Origin: DASRIA01 sp963816975
GTDB lineage: Bacteria > Actinomycetota > Thermoleophilia > Solirubrobacterales > JBBDJG01
DNA length: 64,000 nt
Assembly: GCA_963816975.1 (NCBI GenBank)
Contig: CAWFMD010000004.1
Coordinates: 62,001-126,000 of the forward strand
Reading direction: 5' to 3'
A program made the translations under genes and the position numbers. Every line of letters begins with the position of its first letter. Positions within the stretch are counted from its first letter, which is position 1. A model generated the notes under the pieces. It was not told the origin of the DNA. It made no database searches and saw nothing but the letters and a program-made list of their open reading frames with translations. Of the stretch, positions 36,958-44,712 are shown piece after piece.

Positions 36958-38082
36958 TCACGCGCCCCCGGTCGGGGCGCCCAGCTCGTCGATCACCGCC
37001 TGGGTCATCGCGGCGGTGCCAACTTGGGTCTCCTCCGCGTGGCCTGAGGCCAGATCCGGAGTGCGGAGCCCTTGCTCCAGCACCCGGTCCACAGCCGATT
37101 CTACCGCCGCCGCCTGCTCCTCCATCCCGAGTGAGTGGCGCAGCATCAGCGCGACCGAGCCGAACATGGCAAGCGGGTTCGCCACGCCCTTGCCCGCGAT
37201 GTCGGGCGCGGAGCCGTGCACGGGCTCGAATAGGCCGAGCGCGCCGATGCGCTCGGGTCTGCCGAAGTCCGAGGTTCCGATCGAGGCCGATGCCAGCAGC
37301 CCGATGGATCCCGCGACCATCGCGGCCTCGTCCGAGAGGATGTCTCCGAACATGTTCTCGGTCAGCAGCACGTCGAAGTGCGTGGGCTGTGCGATCAGCT
37401 GCATGGCTGCGTTATCGACGAGCATGTGCTCGAGCTGGATTCCGGGGTAGTCCGCGGCCACGCGCGCGACCGTCTCGCGCCACAGGCGGGAGGTCTCGAG
37501 GATGTTCGCCTTGTCGACCGACACCACCCGCCCGCGCCGGGCCGGCGTTCCCGCGAGCTCGAACGCGACCTTGGCGATCCGCTCCACCTCGTCGACCGAG
37601 TACACGCAGGTGTCGTGCGCGACGCCGTCTCGGCGCCCGCGCGCGCCGAAGTAGATGCCGCCCGTCAACTCCCGCACGATGATCACGTCGGCGCCGCGAA
37701 CGCGCTCCTCGCGCAGCGGGCTGGCGCTCGCGAGTGCCGGGACGACCCGCACCGGGCGCAGATTCGCGAACAGTCCCATGCCCTTGCGCAGGCCCAGCAG
37801 CCCCTGCTCCGGGCGCGGCGCGTCCGGATCCGTCGTGTCCCAGCGCGGTCCGCCCACCGCGCCGAGCAGCACCGCATCGGCTTTCCGGCAGCGCTCCAGC
37901 ACGTCGGGCAGCAGTGGGGTCCCGTGCTCGTCGATCGAGACACCGCCCACGGGGGCATGCTCCACGTCGAAGCCGGCGTCGGACTGCGAGGCGAGCGCCT
38001 CGAGCAGCCGGAGCCCCGCCCCGACCACCTCCGGACCGATGCCGTCGCCCGGTAGGGCGACGATTTTGCGGGCGGTTGCTAT
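36958..38082 (-). CDS. leuB: 3-isopropylmalate dehydrogenase, apparent ATA start
   Basis: 374 residues if initiated at ATA (38082-38080). It oxidatively decarboxylates 3-isopropylmalate in leucine synthesis. Visible motifs: KIVALPGDGIGPEVV, the substrate arginines in GLFANLRPVR, VRELTGGIYFG, DKANILETSR, TENMFGDILSDEAA and EPVHGSAPDIAGKG. No ATG, GTG or TTG precedes the conserved LPGDGIGPE; the first GTG falls inside it and would remove the N-terminal strand. The ATA overlaps the TAG of the upstream gene (ATAG), like the ATGA/GTGA junctions elsewhere. Confidence 0.93.
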   Translation of the reverse strand: MATARKIVALPGDGIGPEVVGAGLRLLEALASQSDAGFDVEHAPVGGVSIDEHGTPLLPDVLERCRKADAVLLGAVGGPRWDTTDPDAPRPEQGLLGLRKGMGLFANLRPVRVVPALASASPLREERVRGADVIIVRELTGGIYFGARGRRDGVAHDTCVYSVDEVERIAKVAFELAGTPARRGRVVSVDKANILETSRLWRETVARVAADYPGIQLEHMLVDNAAMQLIAQPTHFDVLLTENMFGDILSDEAAMVAGSIGLLASASIGTSDFGRPERIGALGLFEPVHGSAPDIAGKGVANPLAMFGSVALMLRHSLGMEEQAAAVESAVDRVLEQGLRTPDLASGHAEETQVGTAAMTQAVIDELGAPTGGA

Positions 38083-38600
38083 GGCCCGCCTGCGGCCGCG
38101 TCCTCCTGAGCCTGCTCGACCTGGTCCACCCGGTCGCTCAGCTCGGAGAGATCCTGCTGGACGCTCTGGATGTCCTGCGCCTGCTGTTTCTGGTCGTCGG
38201 AGATCTGCTGCAACTCGTCCTGGATGTCCGAAAGCTGCGACTCGACGTCGCTGCTGCTGCTCCGATCGGCCGAGGACACCTTGCGCTCGAGCTGTTGGAC
38301 GTCGCTTTGAAGCTGGTTCACGTCCGAGCGCAGCTCGGGACTGTTTCCACCGTCGTTGTTCGCCTTGTCACGCGCGTCCAGTGCGACGAACAGGGCGATC
38401 ACCCCGAGGATCGCCGCGGCGACGGCGGCCGCCGAGCCGAATCGCGACCAGAAGCTCGCGCGGTCGATCTTCTCGGCCAGCGCCGGGTCGAGCGCGTACT
38501 CCCGTTCGACCGCCGCCGGCGCGACCGCCTCGACCTCCCGCCGGGTCGGTTCTGTGGGCGGCTCGCCCGGCGGAGGGTTGTAGGGGGGTGGCTGCTGCAT
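38079..38600 (-). CDS. Single-pass membrane protein with a coiled coil
   Basis: 173 residues: a Pro-rich N-terminal tail (MQQPPPYNPPPGEPP), one transmembrane helix near 55-75 (AAAVAAAILGVIALFVAL), then about 90 residues of Gln/Asp/Ser-rich heptads (LRSDVNQLQSDVQQLERKVSS, cut in two by eye into heptad blocks; later LSELSDRVDQVEQAQ). The coiled coil probably lies outside the membrane. The function is unknown; its position between leuD and leuB is unexplained. The stop overlaps the apparent leuB start. Confidence 0.7.
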   Translation of the reverse strand: MQQPPPYNPPPGEPPTEPTRREVEAVAPAAVEREYALDPALAEKIDRASFWSRFGSAAAVAAAILGVIALFVALDARDKANNDGGNSPELRSDVNQLQSDVQQLERKVSSADRSSSSDVESQLSDIQDELQQISDDQKQQAQDIQSVQQDLSELSDRVDQVEQAQEDAAAGGP

Positions 38601-38607
38601 CAGCGGG

Positions 38608-39171
38608 TCAGCCTAGCGAAGTCGTCAGCGACCCAGCGGGCGCGCGCTCTGCCTCGAAGCGCTCGATCTCGTCGATCCGCTCGAGCGTGGGCGCGATCTC
38701 GTCCTGGCCCTGGAGCAGGCGCTCGCGCAACTCCGGGTGGATCTCGAACGGAACCTCGCGGCCGCCGAACTCCACCACCTGGCGCTCGAGGTCGACGATC
38801 CCCTCCCGCGCCTGCATCAGGCCGTGGACCTCCTCCTGGGGCAGCGTCACCGCCAGCAGGCCGCTCTTGCCGCAGTTCGTGTAGAAGATGTCCGCGAAGC
38901 TCGGCGCCACGATCGCGCGAAAGCCGAAGTCGCGCAACGCCCACACCGCGTGCTCGCGCGACGACCCGCAGCCGAAGTTGGGGCCCGTCGCCAGGATCGG
39001 GCACTCGGGGTCGAGCGTCAGCCCCTCCTTGCGCCAGTCGTGGAACAGGTACTCGCCGAAGCCGGTGCGCTCGATGCGCTTCAGGAACTGCTTGGGGATG
39101 ATCTGGTCGGTGTCCACGTTGGCGCGGTCGAGCTCGTGGACGCCGCCCGATACGACCCTCACCGGCTCCAT
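38608..39171 (-). CDS. leuD: 3-isopropylmalate dehydratase small subunit
   Basis: 187 residues. It forms the swivel domain of isopropylmalate isomerase with LeuC. NVDTDQIIPKQFLK, GPNFGCGSSREHAVWAL and APSFADIFYTNCGKSGLL are diagnostic. Its ATG shares one base with the stop of the methyltransferase gene (TGATG), which separates it from leuC. Confidence 0.96.
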   Translation of the reverse strand: MEPVRVVSGGVHELDRANVDTDQIIPKQFLKRIERTGFGEYLFHDWRKEGLTLDPECPILATGPNFGCGSSREHAVWALRDFGFRAIVAPSFADIFYTNCGKSGLLAVTLPQEEVHGLMQAREGIVDLERQVVEFGGREVPFEIHPELRERLLQGQDEIAPTLERIDEIERFEAERAPAGSLTTSLG

Positions 39172-39911
39172 CACGACGCTCCCCTTTCCCCTGGCTTGAC
39201 ACCCGCGATGATCGCGAGCTCCTCGACCTTGAAGTACACGTCGACGTCCGCGAAGCCGATTCCGCGCAGCCAGCCGCACTGCGTCTCGGCGTCCTGAAGG
39301 ATGTCCTGCTCGGCCGCGTCGCAGTAGTCGCGCACCAGCACCTCCCGGGGCCGGGGGTCGGGCCGGGACCGCTCCGCCGCGAGCAGGCGCTCGATCATCT
39401 GCTCCTCGAGGATGCCCTCGACCAGGGCGCCCGCCGAGACGTGCTCCCAGTTGACGAACAGGCCGCCGGGCGCCAGCAGCTCGAAGCACTCGCGATAGAG
39501 CGCCCGCTTGCGGGCGTCGGGCAGGTGGTGGATGCAGAAGCCCGAGACGACCGCGTCGTAGCTCCCGCCCGGAAGCGCCTCGCGCCAGCGCGGCGAGTCG
39601 AGGTCGGCGAGCACGTACTCCCAGCGCCCGGCGCGCGCCGCCAGGCGCTCGCGCGCCGCCGCGGCCATCGGCTCCGAGAAGTCGACCAGCACCCCGGTCG
39701 CCCCGGGGTGCGTGTCCATCACCACCTCGGCGAACGCCCCGGCGCCCGCGCCGACGTCGCAGAAGCGGCGCACCGCGCGCTCCCCGCGCGTCAGCAGCGT
39801 GCGCACGACGTCCTCCTGCGCGTCGATCAGCGGGATCAGGGCGCGGCGGTCGCAGACGAACCCCGCCACGATCCGCTCCTGCTGCCAGCACGCACCGGGC
39901 GCGGGGCTCAT
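39171..39911 (-). CDS. Class I SAM-dependent methyltransferase inserted between leuC and leuD
   Basis: 246 residues. The SAM-binding motif I is FCDVGAGAGAFAEVV, the acidic loop after strand 2 is VLVDFSEPM, motif II reads YDAVVSGFCIHHLPD and motif III LLAPGGLFVNWEH, matching the Methyltransf_25/12 type. The substrate is unknown; aconitate- or isopropylmalate-type methyltransferases such as Tam are a conceivable analogy because they methylate intermediates of this kind of pathway. It overlaps leuC by 4 nt (ATGA) and leuD by 1 nt, so it is made with both isomerase subunits. Confidence 0.85.
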   Translation of the reverse strand: MSPAPGACWQQERIVAGFVCDRRALIPLIDAQEDVVRTLLTRGERAVRRFCDVGAGAGAFAEVVMDTHPGATGVLVDFSEPMAAAARERLAARAGRWEYVLADLDSPRWREALPGGSYDAVVSGFCIHHLPDARKRALYRECFELLAPGGLFVNWEHVSAGALVEGILEEQMIERLLAAERSRPDPRPREVLVRDYCDAAEQDILQDAETQCGWLRGIGFADVDVYFKVEELAIIAGVKPGERGAS

Positions 39912-41323
39912 GCGGACCATGCGCGGATGTCGACGAAGTGCCCGGCGATCGCCGCCGCGGCCGCCATCTCGGGGCTGACGAGGTGGGTGCGTCCGCCGTG
40001 GCCCTGGCGGCCCTCGAAGTTGCGGTTCGACGTCGAGGCGCAGCGCTCTCCCGCTTGCAGGATGTCCGGGTTCATGCCGAGGCACATCGAGCAGCCGGCG
40101 TCGCGCCACTCGAAGCCGGCGCGGCGGAAGACCTCGTGCAGGCCCTCCTGCTCGGCCTGTGCCTTCACCTGCATGGAGCCCGGGACGACCATCGCGCGCA
40201 CCGACGGGGCGACCTGCCTGCCCTCCACGGCACGCGCCGCCGCCCGCAGGTCCTCGATGCGCGAGTTCGTGCACGAGCCGATGAACACGCGGTCGAGGGC
40301 GATGTCCTCGATCGCGGTCCCCGGCTCGAGCGCCATGTACGCCAGCGCGCGCTCGGCGGCCTCGCGGTCCGCGGGGCTCTCGAAGGAGCCCGGGTCGGGG
40401 ACCCGCGCGGTGACCGGGACCACCTGGCCCGGATTCGTTCCCCATGTCACCTGGGGGCTGAGCGCCGCCGCGTCGACCTCGACCTCGGTGTCGAACGAGG
40501 CACCGTCGTCCGTGGGCAACGCCCGCCAGCGCGCGACGGCCGCGGCGTAGTCGGCGGGCGCGCCGGGCCGGCCCTCGAGGTACTCGAAGGTCGTGTCGTC
40601 GGGGGCGATCATGCCGACCCGCGCGCCGGCCTCGATCGACATGTTGCAGATCGTCATGCGGTTCTCCACGGACAGGGCGGCGATGTGCGCACCGGCGTAC
40701 TCGACGGCATGCCCCGTGGCCCCCGCGGCGCTGATCTGGCCGATCGTCCCGAGGATCAGGTCCTTCGGCGTGACACCGAAGCCGGGCGTCCCGGCATAGG
40801 TGATCCGCATCGTGCGCGGCTTGACCTGCGGCAGGCACTGCGTGGCCAGCACGTGCTCCACCTCCGAGGTCCCGATCGGCATCGCGAGCGCCCCCAGCGC
40901 CCCGTGCGTGGCCGTGTGCGAGTCGCCGCAGGTGATCGTGATGCCCGGCTGGGAGAGGCCCAGCTCCGGGCCGATCACGTGCACGATGCCCTGGCGGCGG
41001 CTGCGCATCCCGTAGTGGGGGATTCCGAACTCCGCGCAGTTGCGCTCGAGCGCCGCGACCTGCTTGCGCGAGAGCTCGTCGGCGATCGCGTCGATCGCCG
41101 TGCGCTCGCGCGGGTCGGTGGGCACGTTGTGGTCGGCGGTCGCCAGGGTGCGATCGGGCCGGCGCACCTTGCGCCCGGCCAGGCGCAGCCCTTCGAATGC
41201 CTGGGCAGAGGTGATCTCGTGCACGAGGTGCAGGTCCACGTACAGCAGCGACGCGCCTCCCTCCTGCGCGGGCGGGCGCACCTCGTGCGCCTCCCAGATC
41301 TTCTGGAACATCGTCCTGGCCAT
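39908..41323 (-). CDS. leuC: 3-isopropylmalate dehydratase large subunit
   Basis: 471 residues, aconitase family. It carries the 4Fe-4S cluster: ligands in FIGSCTNSRIEDLR and in CSMCLGMNPD. TDHNVPT-type ATADHNVPTDPRE, ITCGDSHTATHGALG and SNRNFEGRQG are conserved. With LeuD it isomerises 2- to 3-isopropylmalate. The ATG is 5 nt after the stop of the XRE-cupin regulator. Confidence 0.96.
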   Translation of the reverse strand: MARTMFQKIWEAHEVRPPAQEGGASLLYVDLHLVHEITSAQAFEGLRLAGRKVRRPDRTLATADHNVPTDPRERTAIDAIADELSRKQVAALERNCAEFGIPHYGMRSRRQGIVHVIGPELGLSQPGITITCGDSHTATHGALGALAMPIGTSEVEHVLATQCLPQVKPRTMRITYAGTPGFGVTPKDLILGTIGQISAAGATGHAVEYAGAHIAALSVENRMTICNMSIEAGARVGMIAPDDTTFEYLEGRPGAPADYAAAVARWRALPTDDGASFDTEVEVDAAALSPQVTWGTNPGQVVPVTARVPDPGSFESPADREAAERALAYMALEPGTAIEDIALDRVFIGSCTNSRIEDLRAAARAVEGRQVAPSVRAMVVPGSMQVKAQAEQEGLHEVFRRAGFEWRDAGCSMCLGMNPDILQAGERCASTSNRNFEGRQGHGGRTHLVSPEMAAAAAIAGHFVDIRAWSA

Positions 41324-41328
41324 GTGGA

Positions 41329-41913
41329 TCAGCTCCTGCGCAGGCCGGCCGCGATCACCGACATGAACTGAGCTTCGCGGCGGCCCGCGTTCTCGAGGTG
41401 GTGGGGCAGGTCGGCGTCGAACGTGACCGCGTCGCCCTGCTCGAGGTCGTGGGCGGCGCCGTCGCAGATCAGAGTCACGCTGCCGGCCAGCGCGATCGCG
41501 GTCTCGCGACTGCCGGGCTCGTGCATCGGAGGGTCGTCGGGGCCGCCCGTGGAGGCGCCCGGCGCCAGGGTATGCAGCGAGACCTCGGCGCGCTGGCCGG
41601 GCAGCGCCGGCGTCAGCACCTCGTACCGGTGCCCGTCGCCGTGCCCCCCCTCGAGGCGCTGCTCCGCACGCACGACCGTCACGCCGTCGCCCTCGTCCAG
41701 GCGCAGCAACTGGGAGAGTGTCAGCTCCAGCCCGGCCGCGATCTTGGCCGCCACGGCCAGCGTGGGCGACGTGTCCCCGCGCTCGACCTGCGAGAGCATC
41801 GGCGCCGACACCGCGCTGCGCTCCGCCAGGTCACGCAGCGAGAGGTCCATCGCCTCGCGCAGCGCCTTGATGCGGGGTCCGACGTCGAGCTTGTGCGCGA
41901 GGGCCAGGGCCAT
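41329..41913 (-). CDS. XRE-family regulator with C-terminal cupin sensor domain
   Basis: 194 residues. An N-terminal helix-turn-helix (IKALREAMDLSLRDLAERSAVSAPMLSQVERG, quoted in part: LSLRDLAERSAVSAPMLSQ) spans about 14-70 and a cupin beta-barrel with PMHEPGSRETAIALAGSVTL about 100-190. This layout (PuuR/SutR-type) senses small metabolites. It sits inside the leu operon directly before leuC and has its own predicted -10 and a perfect inverted repeat upstream, so it probably autoregulates and may control leuC onward. Confidence 0.88.
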   Translation of the reverse strand: MALALAHKLDVGPRIKALREAMDLSLRDLAERSAVSAPMLSQVERGDTSPTLAVAAKIAAGLELTLSQLLRLDEGDGVTVVRAEQRLEGGHGDGHRYEVLTPALPGQRAEVSLHTLAPGASTGGPDDPPMHEPGSRETAIALAGSVTLICDGAAHDLEQGDAVTFDADLPHHLENAGRREAQFMSVIAAGLRRS

Positions 41914-41919
41914 CGCCGT

Positions 41920-41925
41920 ACGTTA
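41920..41925 (-). promoter_or_regulatory. Predicted leaderless -10 element TAACGT for the XRE regulator
   Basis: TAACGT ends 6 nt before the ATG at 41913. Confidence 0.45.
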
Positions 41926-41927
41926 TC

Positions 41928-41943
41928 ACGTACATCTGTACGT
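41928..41943. promoter_or_regulatory. Inverted-repeat operator ACGTACA-TC-TGTACGT
   Basis: Two perfect 7-bp arms separated by 2 bp lie immediately upstream of the predicted -10 of the XRE-cupin gene. A further GTACG half-site lies at 41918-41922. This is the expected place for autorepression. Confidence 0.65.
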
Positions 41944-42950
41944 CAGAGCGCGCGCTCCAGGGCACCCAGCAGCTCACCCTCGCTGGGCGGCTCCGGAGTG
42001 TTCTGGAGCTCGGGGCGGGTGGCCACGGCCTTCACGATCTCGTGCAGCGCGTCGCCGTCCACCCCGTAGTACGAGAGCCGGCCGGCGTCCGCACGGCGCG
42101 CGAGGCGCTCGACGGCTTCGGCTGCGGCCCCACGGCGATGATCCGCGCCGAGGGCCACCCCGAACCGCTCGATCTGCTCGCGGGCGCGCAGCTCCATGAT
42201 GCCCACGAAATGCGGCAGCATGATCGCGTTCGTCTGCGCGTGCGGGCTCCCGCAAATGCGGACGATCGTCTGGCAGACCGCGTGATGTATCGCGAAGCCG
42301 GCGAGGCCACTCGCGTAGCCTGCGAGCAGCGCGCCCAGCGCGAGCGAGCGCCGATCGGGGTCCTCGTCCGCGAGCCCGGCGGCGATCAGCTCGGCGGCGC
42401 GCAGCGCCGCCATCCGCGCGACCGGGTTCGACCGCGGCGTGTACAGCGCCTCGACTGCGTGCGCGAGCGCGTTCATCGCGCTGGCCGCGAGATCCGGCAT
42501 CGGCTGGGAGGCCATCAGGCCGGGCGCCGCAAGGACCAGCGCGGGCCGCACCAGGCGGTATTCGTCGACGCCCGCCGGCATGCGGTGAAACGGGGTCATC
42601 TCGGCGCCCGACAGGGTCGTGGGAATCGCCGCGCAGCGCAGGTCGTCGGCCCCGGCAATCGCCTTGGCCACGTCGATCACGCGTCCACCGCCGAGCGCCA
42701 CCAGCGGGCGATCGTTGACCCGCTCCCGCACCGCCGCGGCCGCGTCGGGCACCGGCCCGTCCGGGACGTGGGCCACCAGGTAGGCCCGGTTCGCGATCGC
42801 CTGCGACTCGCCCTCCGCCCTCGCGGTGGTCACCAGGGCGTAGTTGTCGAAGCCCGCCGCGGCGAGCAGCTCCGGAGCTTCGGCGAGCGCCCCGAACCCG
42901 AAGCGGATGACGCGTTCGCCGTCGTTCCAGATGAAGTCGAAGTCTTCTAC
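41943..42950 (-). CDS. Maleylacetate-reductase-like / iron-type alcohol dehydrogenase family protein, apparent GTA start
   Basis: 335 residues if begun at GTA 42950. FGFGALAEAPELLAAAGFDN opens the fold, LVALGGGRVIDVAKAIA is the NAD(P) loop and AIPTTLSGAEMTPF follows. The metal-site region reads AMNALAHAVEALYTPRSNP, FAIHHAVCQTIV and GSPHAQTNAIMLPH; Asn replaces the usual metal-binding Asp, as in maleylacetate reductases. No ATG/GTG/TTG precedes the conserved N-terminus; the GTA overlaps the leuA TAG (GTAG) and has GGAGG 10 nt upstream. An aromatic-degradation enzyme in a leucine operon is unexpected, so its substrate may differ. Confidence 0.78.
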   Translation of the reverse strand, partial: VEDFDFIWNDGERVIRFGFGALAEAPELLAAAGFDNYALVTTARAEGESQAIANRAYLVAHVPDGPVPDAAAAVRERVNDRPLVALGGGRVIDVAKAIAGADDLRCAAIPTTLSGAEMTPFHRMPAGVDEYRLVRPALVLAAPGLMASQPMPDLAASAMNALAHAVEALYTPRSNPVARMAALRAAELIAAGLADEDPDRRSLALGALLAGYASGLAGFAIHHAVCQTIVRICGSPHAQTNAIMLPHFVGIMELRAREQIERFGVALGADHRRGAAAEAVERLARRADAGRLSYYGVDGDALHEIVKAVATRPELQNTPEPPSEGELLGALERAL

Positions 42951-44542
42951 GGGCGTGCCGCCTCCGTCTCGGACGTGAGCCCCGAGCCCGCGGACACTCC
43001 GGCCAGCGCATTCGACAGCGCGCGCAGGTACGCCCGCGCCGACGCCTCCAGGGTGTCGGTCGAGACGCTCTGGCCGGAGACGAGGCGTCCCTCGTGCTCC
43101 ACCAGCACGGACACCTCGCCGAGCGCGTCCGTGTCAGCGGTGACCGCGGCCACGTGGTACTCCTTGAGCACGCCAGCGATCCCGGTTGCGGCGTTGATCG
43201 CCTGCAGGAGGGCGTCCACGGCTCCATCGCCCGTCCCGTCGCCCTTCACGGTGTCGCCGCTCGGCGTCGTGACCTCGACGCTCGCCGTGGGAGCCGTCCC
43301 GGACTCGTCGTGCAGCTCGAATCGCGCAAGGTTGTAGGCCTCGGCCTGCTCGCGCACCTCGTCGGACACGATCGCCTCGAGGTCGAGCGCCGTCACGTGC
43401 TTCTTGCGGTCGGCCACCTCCTTGAAGCGCTTGAAGGCGGTGTTCAGGGCCTGGCCGTCGATCCGCACGCCCAGCTCCTCCAGCGCATTGCGCAGCGCGT
43501 GGCGCCCGGAGTGCTTTCCCAGCACGATCGAGTTGGTCTGCAGGCCGATCGTGGTCGCATCCATGATCTCGTACGTGGTGCGGTCCTTGAGCACGCCGTC
43601 CTGGTGGATGCCGGCCTCGTGCGCGAACGCGTTGCGCCCGACGATCGCCTTGTTGGGCTGGACCGGATACCCGGTGAGCCGCGAGACGAGCCGGCTGGTG
43701 CGCGCGATCTCACGGGTGTTCAGGCCGGTGTCGAGCCCCACGCTCGAGCGCCGGGTCCGCAGCAGCATCACGATCTCCTCGAGCGATGCGTTGCCCGCGC
43801 GTTCACCGATGCCGTTCACCGCGCACTCCACCTGGCGCGCACCCGCGGTCAGCCCCGCGAAGGAGTTCGCCACCGCGAGGCCCAGGTCGTCGTGGCAGTG
43901 CACCGAGACGACCACGTTCGTCAGCTCCGGCACCAGGCGGTACAGGTCCCGGAAGATCTCGGCGTACTCGTGCGGCATCGTGTAGCCCACGGTGTCCGGG
44001 ATGTTGATGGTGGTCGCACCCTCCTCGATGGCCGCTTTCACGACCTCGGCCATGAACTCGACGTCCGACCGGCTGCCGTCCTCGGGCGAGAACTCCACGT
44101 CGTCGCAGTAACCCTTGGCGTGCGCGACGGCCGCCCGGGCCTGACCGAGCACGTCCTCGCGGGTGGTCTGCAGCTTGCGCTCGATGTGGATGTCCGAGGT
44201 CGCGATGAAGGTGTGGATCCGCGGGCGCTCGGAGAACTTGACCGCGTTCCAGGCGGCGTCGATGTCCTGCGCCGACGTGCGGGCCAGGCCGCAGATCACG
44301 GGCCCCTCCACCGCCTTCGCGATCGCCGCGACGGAGGCGGCATCGCCGGGGGAGGTGATCGGGAAGCCGGCCTCGATCACGTCCACTCCCAGCCGCGCAA
44401 GCTGGTGGGCGATCTCGAGCTTTTCCTGGGTGTTGAGCGAGATCCCGGGGGACTGCTCGCCGTCGCGGAGCGTCGTGTCGAAGATGCAGACGCGGTCCGC
44501 ATGCTTGCCGTTCGCAGCTTGGGGGCCCTCTGTGGGCGTCAT
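42947..44542 (-). CDS. leuA: 2-isopropylmalate synthase
   Basis: 531 residues. It condenses 2-ketoisovalerate with acetyl-CoA, the committed leucine step. FDTTLRDGEQSPGISLN is the catalytic DRE region, VSVHCHDDLGLAVANS carries metal ligands, AVNGIGERAGNASLEE and FAHEAGIHQDGVL follow, and a C-terminal LeuA regulatory domain (residues ~400-510) binds leucine for feedback inhibition. A GGAGG lies 7 nt before the ATG. A leucine-rich leader peptide and complementary segments upstream point to attenuation control. Confidence 0.96.
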   Translation of the reverse strand: MTPTEGPQAANGKHADRVCIFDTTLRDGEQSPGISLNTQEKLEIAHQLARLGVDVIEAGFPITSPGDAASVAAIAKAVEGPVICGLARTSAQDIDAAWNAVKFSERPRIHTFIATSDIHIERKLQTTREDVLGQARAAVAHAKGYCDDVEFSPEDGSRSDVEFMAEVVKAAIEEGATTINIPDTVGYTMPHEYAEIFRDLYRLVPELTNVVVSVHCHDDLGLAVANSFAGLTAGARQVECAVNGIGERAGNASLEEIVMLLRTRRSSVGLDTGLNTREIARTSRLVSRLTGYPVQPNKAIVGRNAFAHEAGIHQDGVLKDRTTYEIMDATTIGLQTNSIVLGKHSGRHALRNALEELGVRIDGQALNTAFKRFKEVADRKKHVTALDLEAIVSDEVREQAEAYNLARFELHDESGTAPTASVEVTTPSGDTVKGDGTGDGAVDALLQAINAATGIAGVLKEYHVAAVTADTDALGEVSVLVEHEGRLVSGQSVSTDTLEASARAYLRALSNALAGVSAGSGLTSETEAARP

Positions 44543-44549
44543 GGTGCTT

Positions 44550-44638
44550 CCTCCTTCTCCTGGTGTCAGCCTATTCCTGTTGCGCTGTGCGGGCCGGGGC
44601 CCGCGGCTTCGCTATTCCCCCCGAGGGGGGAGGAGAAG
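44550..44638 (-). promoter_or_regulatory. leuA translational attenuator: SD region complementary to leader Leu codons
   Basis: The leuA ribosome-binding region (GGAGG 44550-44554, AGGAGAAG 44554-44561) is perfectly complementary over 8 nt to CTTCTCCT at 44631-44638, which is part of the Leu codon run of the leader peptide. Two hairpins lie between: CCCCCC/GGGGGG at 44617-44630 and GCGGGCC/GGCCCGC at 44589-44604. A ribosome stalled on the Leu codons would free the leuA site. Confidence 0.6.
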
Positions 44639-44704
44639 AAGGCCGAGCAGCGCGGGAAGCAGGGTGCTCCGGGAACTGGGTGCGCTGCGGGGCCGACTCG
44701 ACAT
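44612..44704 (-). CDS. leuA leader peptide, 30 residues, leucine-rich
   Basis: The peptide begins MSSRPRSAPSSRST and contains LLPALLGLLLL (8 Leu in 11 residues, encoded by CTG, CTT and CTC) before PPRGE and a TAG stop. It ends 69 nt before leuA. The ATG is 8 nt after TAGGAT, so the leader peptide itself is predicted to be translated from a leaderless mRNA. It fits a sensor of charged tRNA-Leu. Confidence 0.75.
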   Translation of the reverse strand: MSSRPRSAPSSRSTLLPALLGLLLLPPRGE

Positions 44705-44712
44705 TGACGCTG

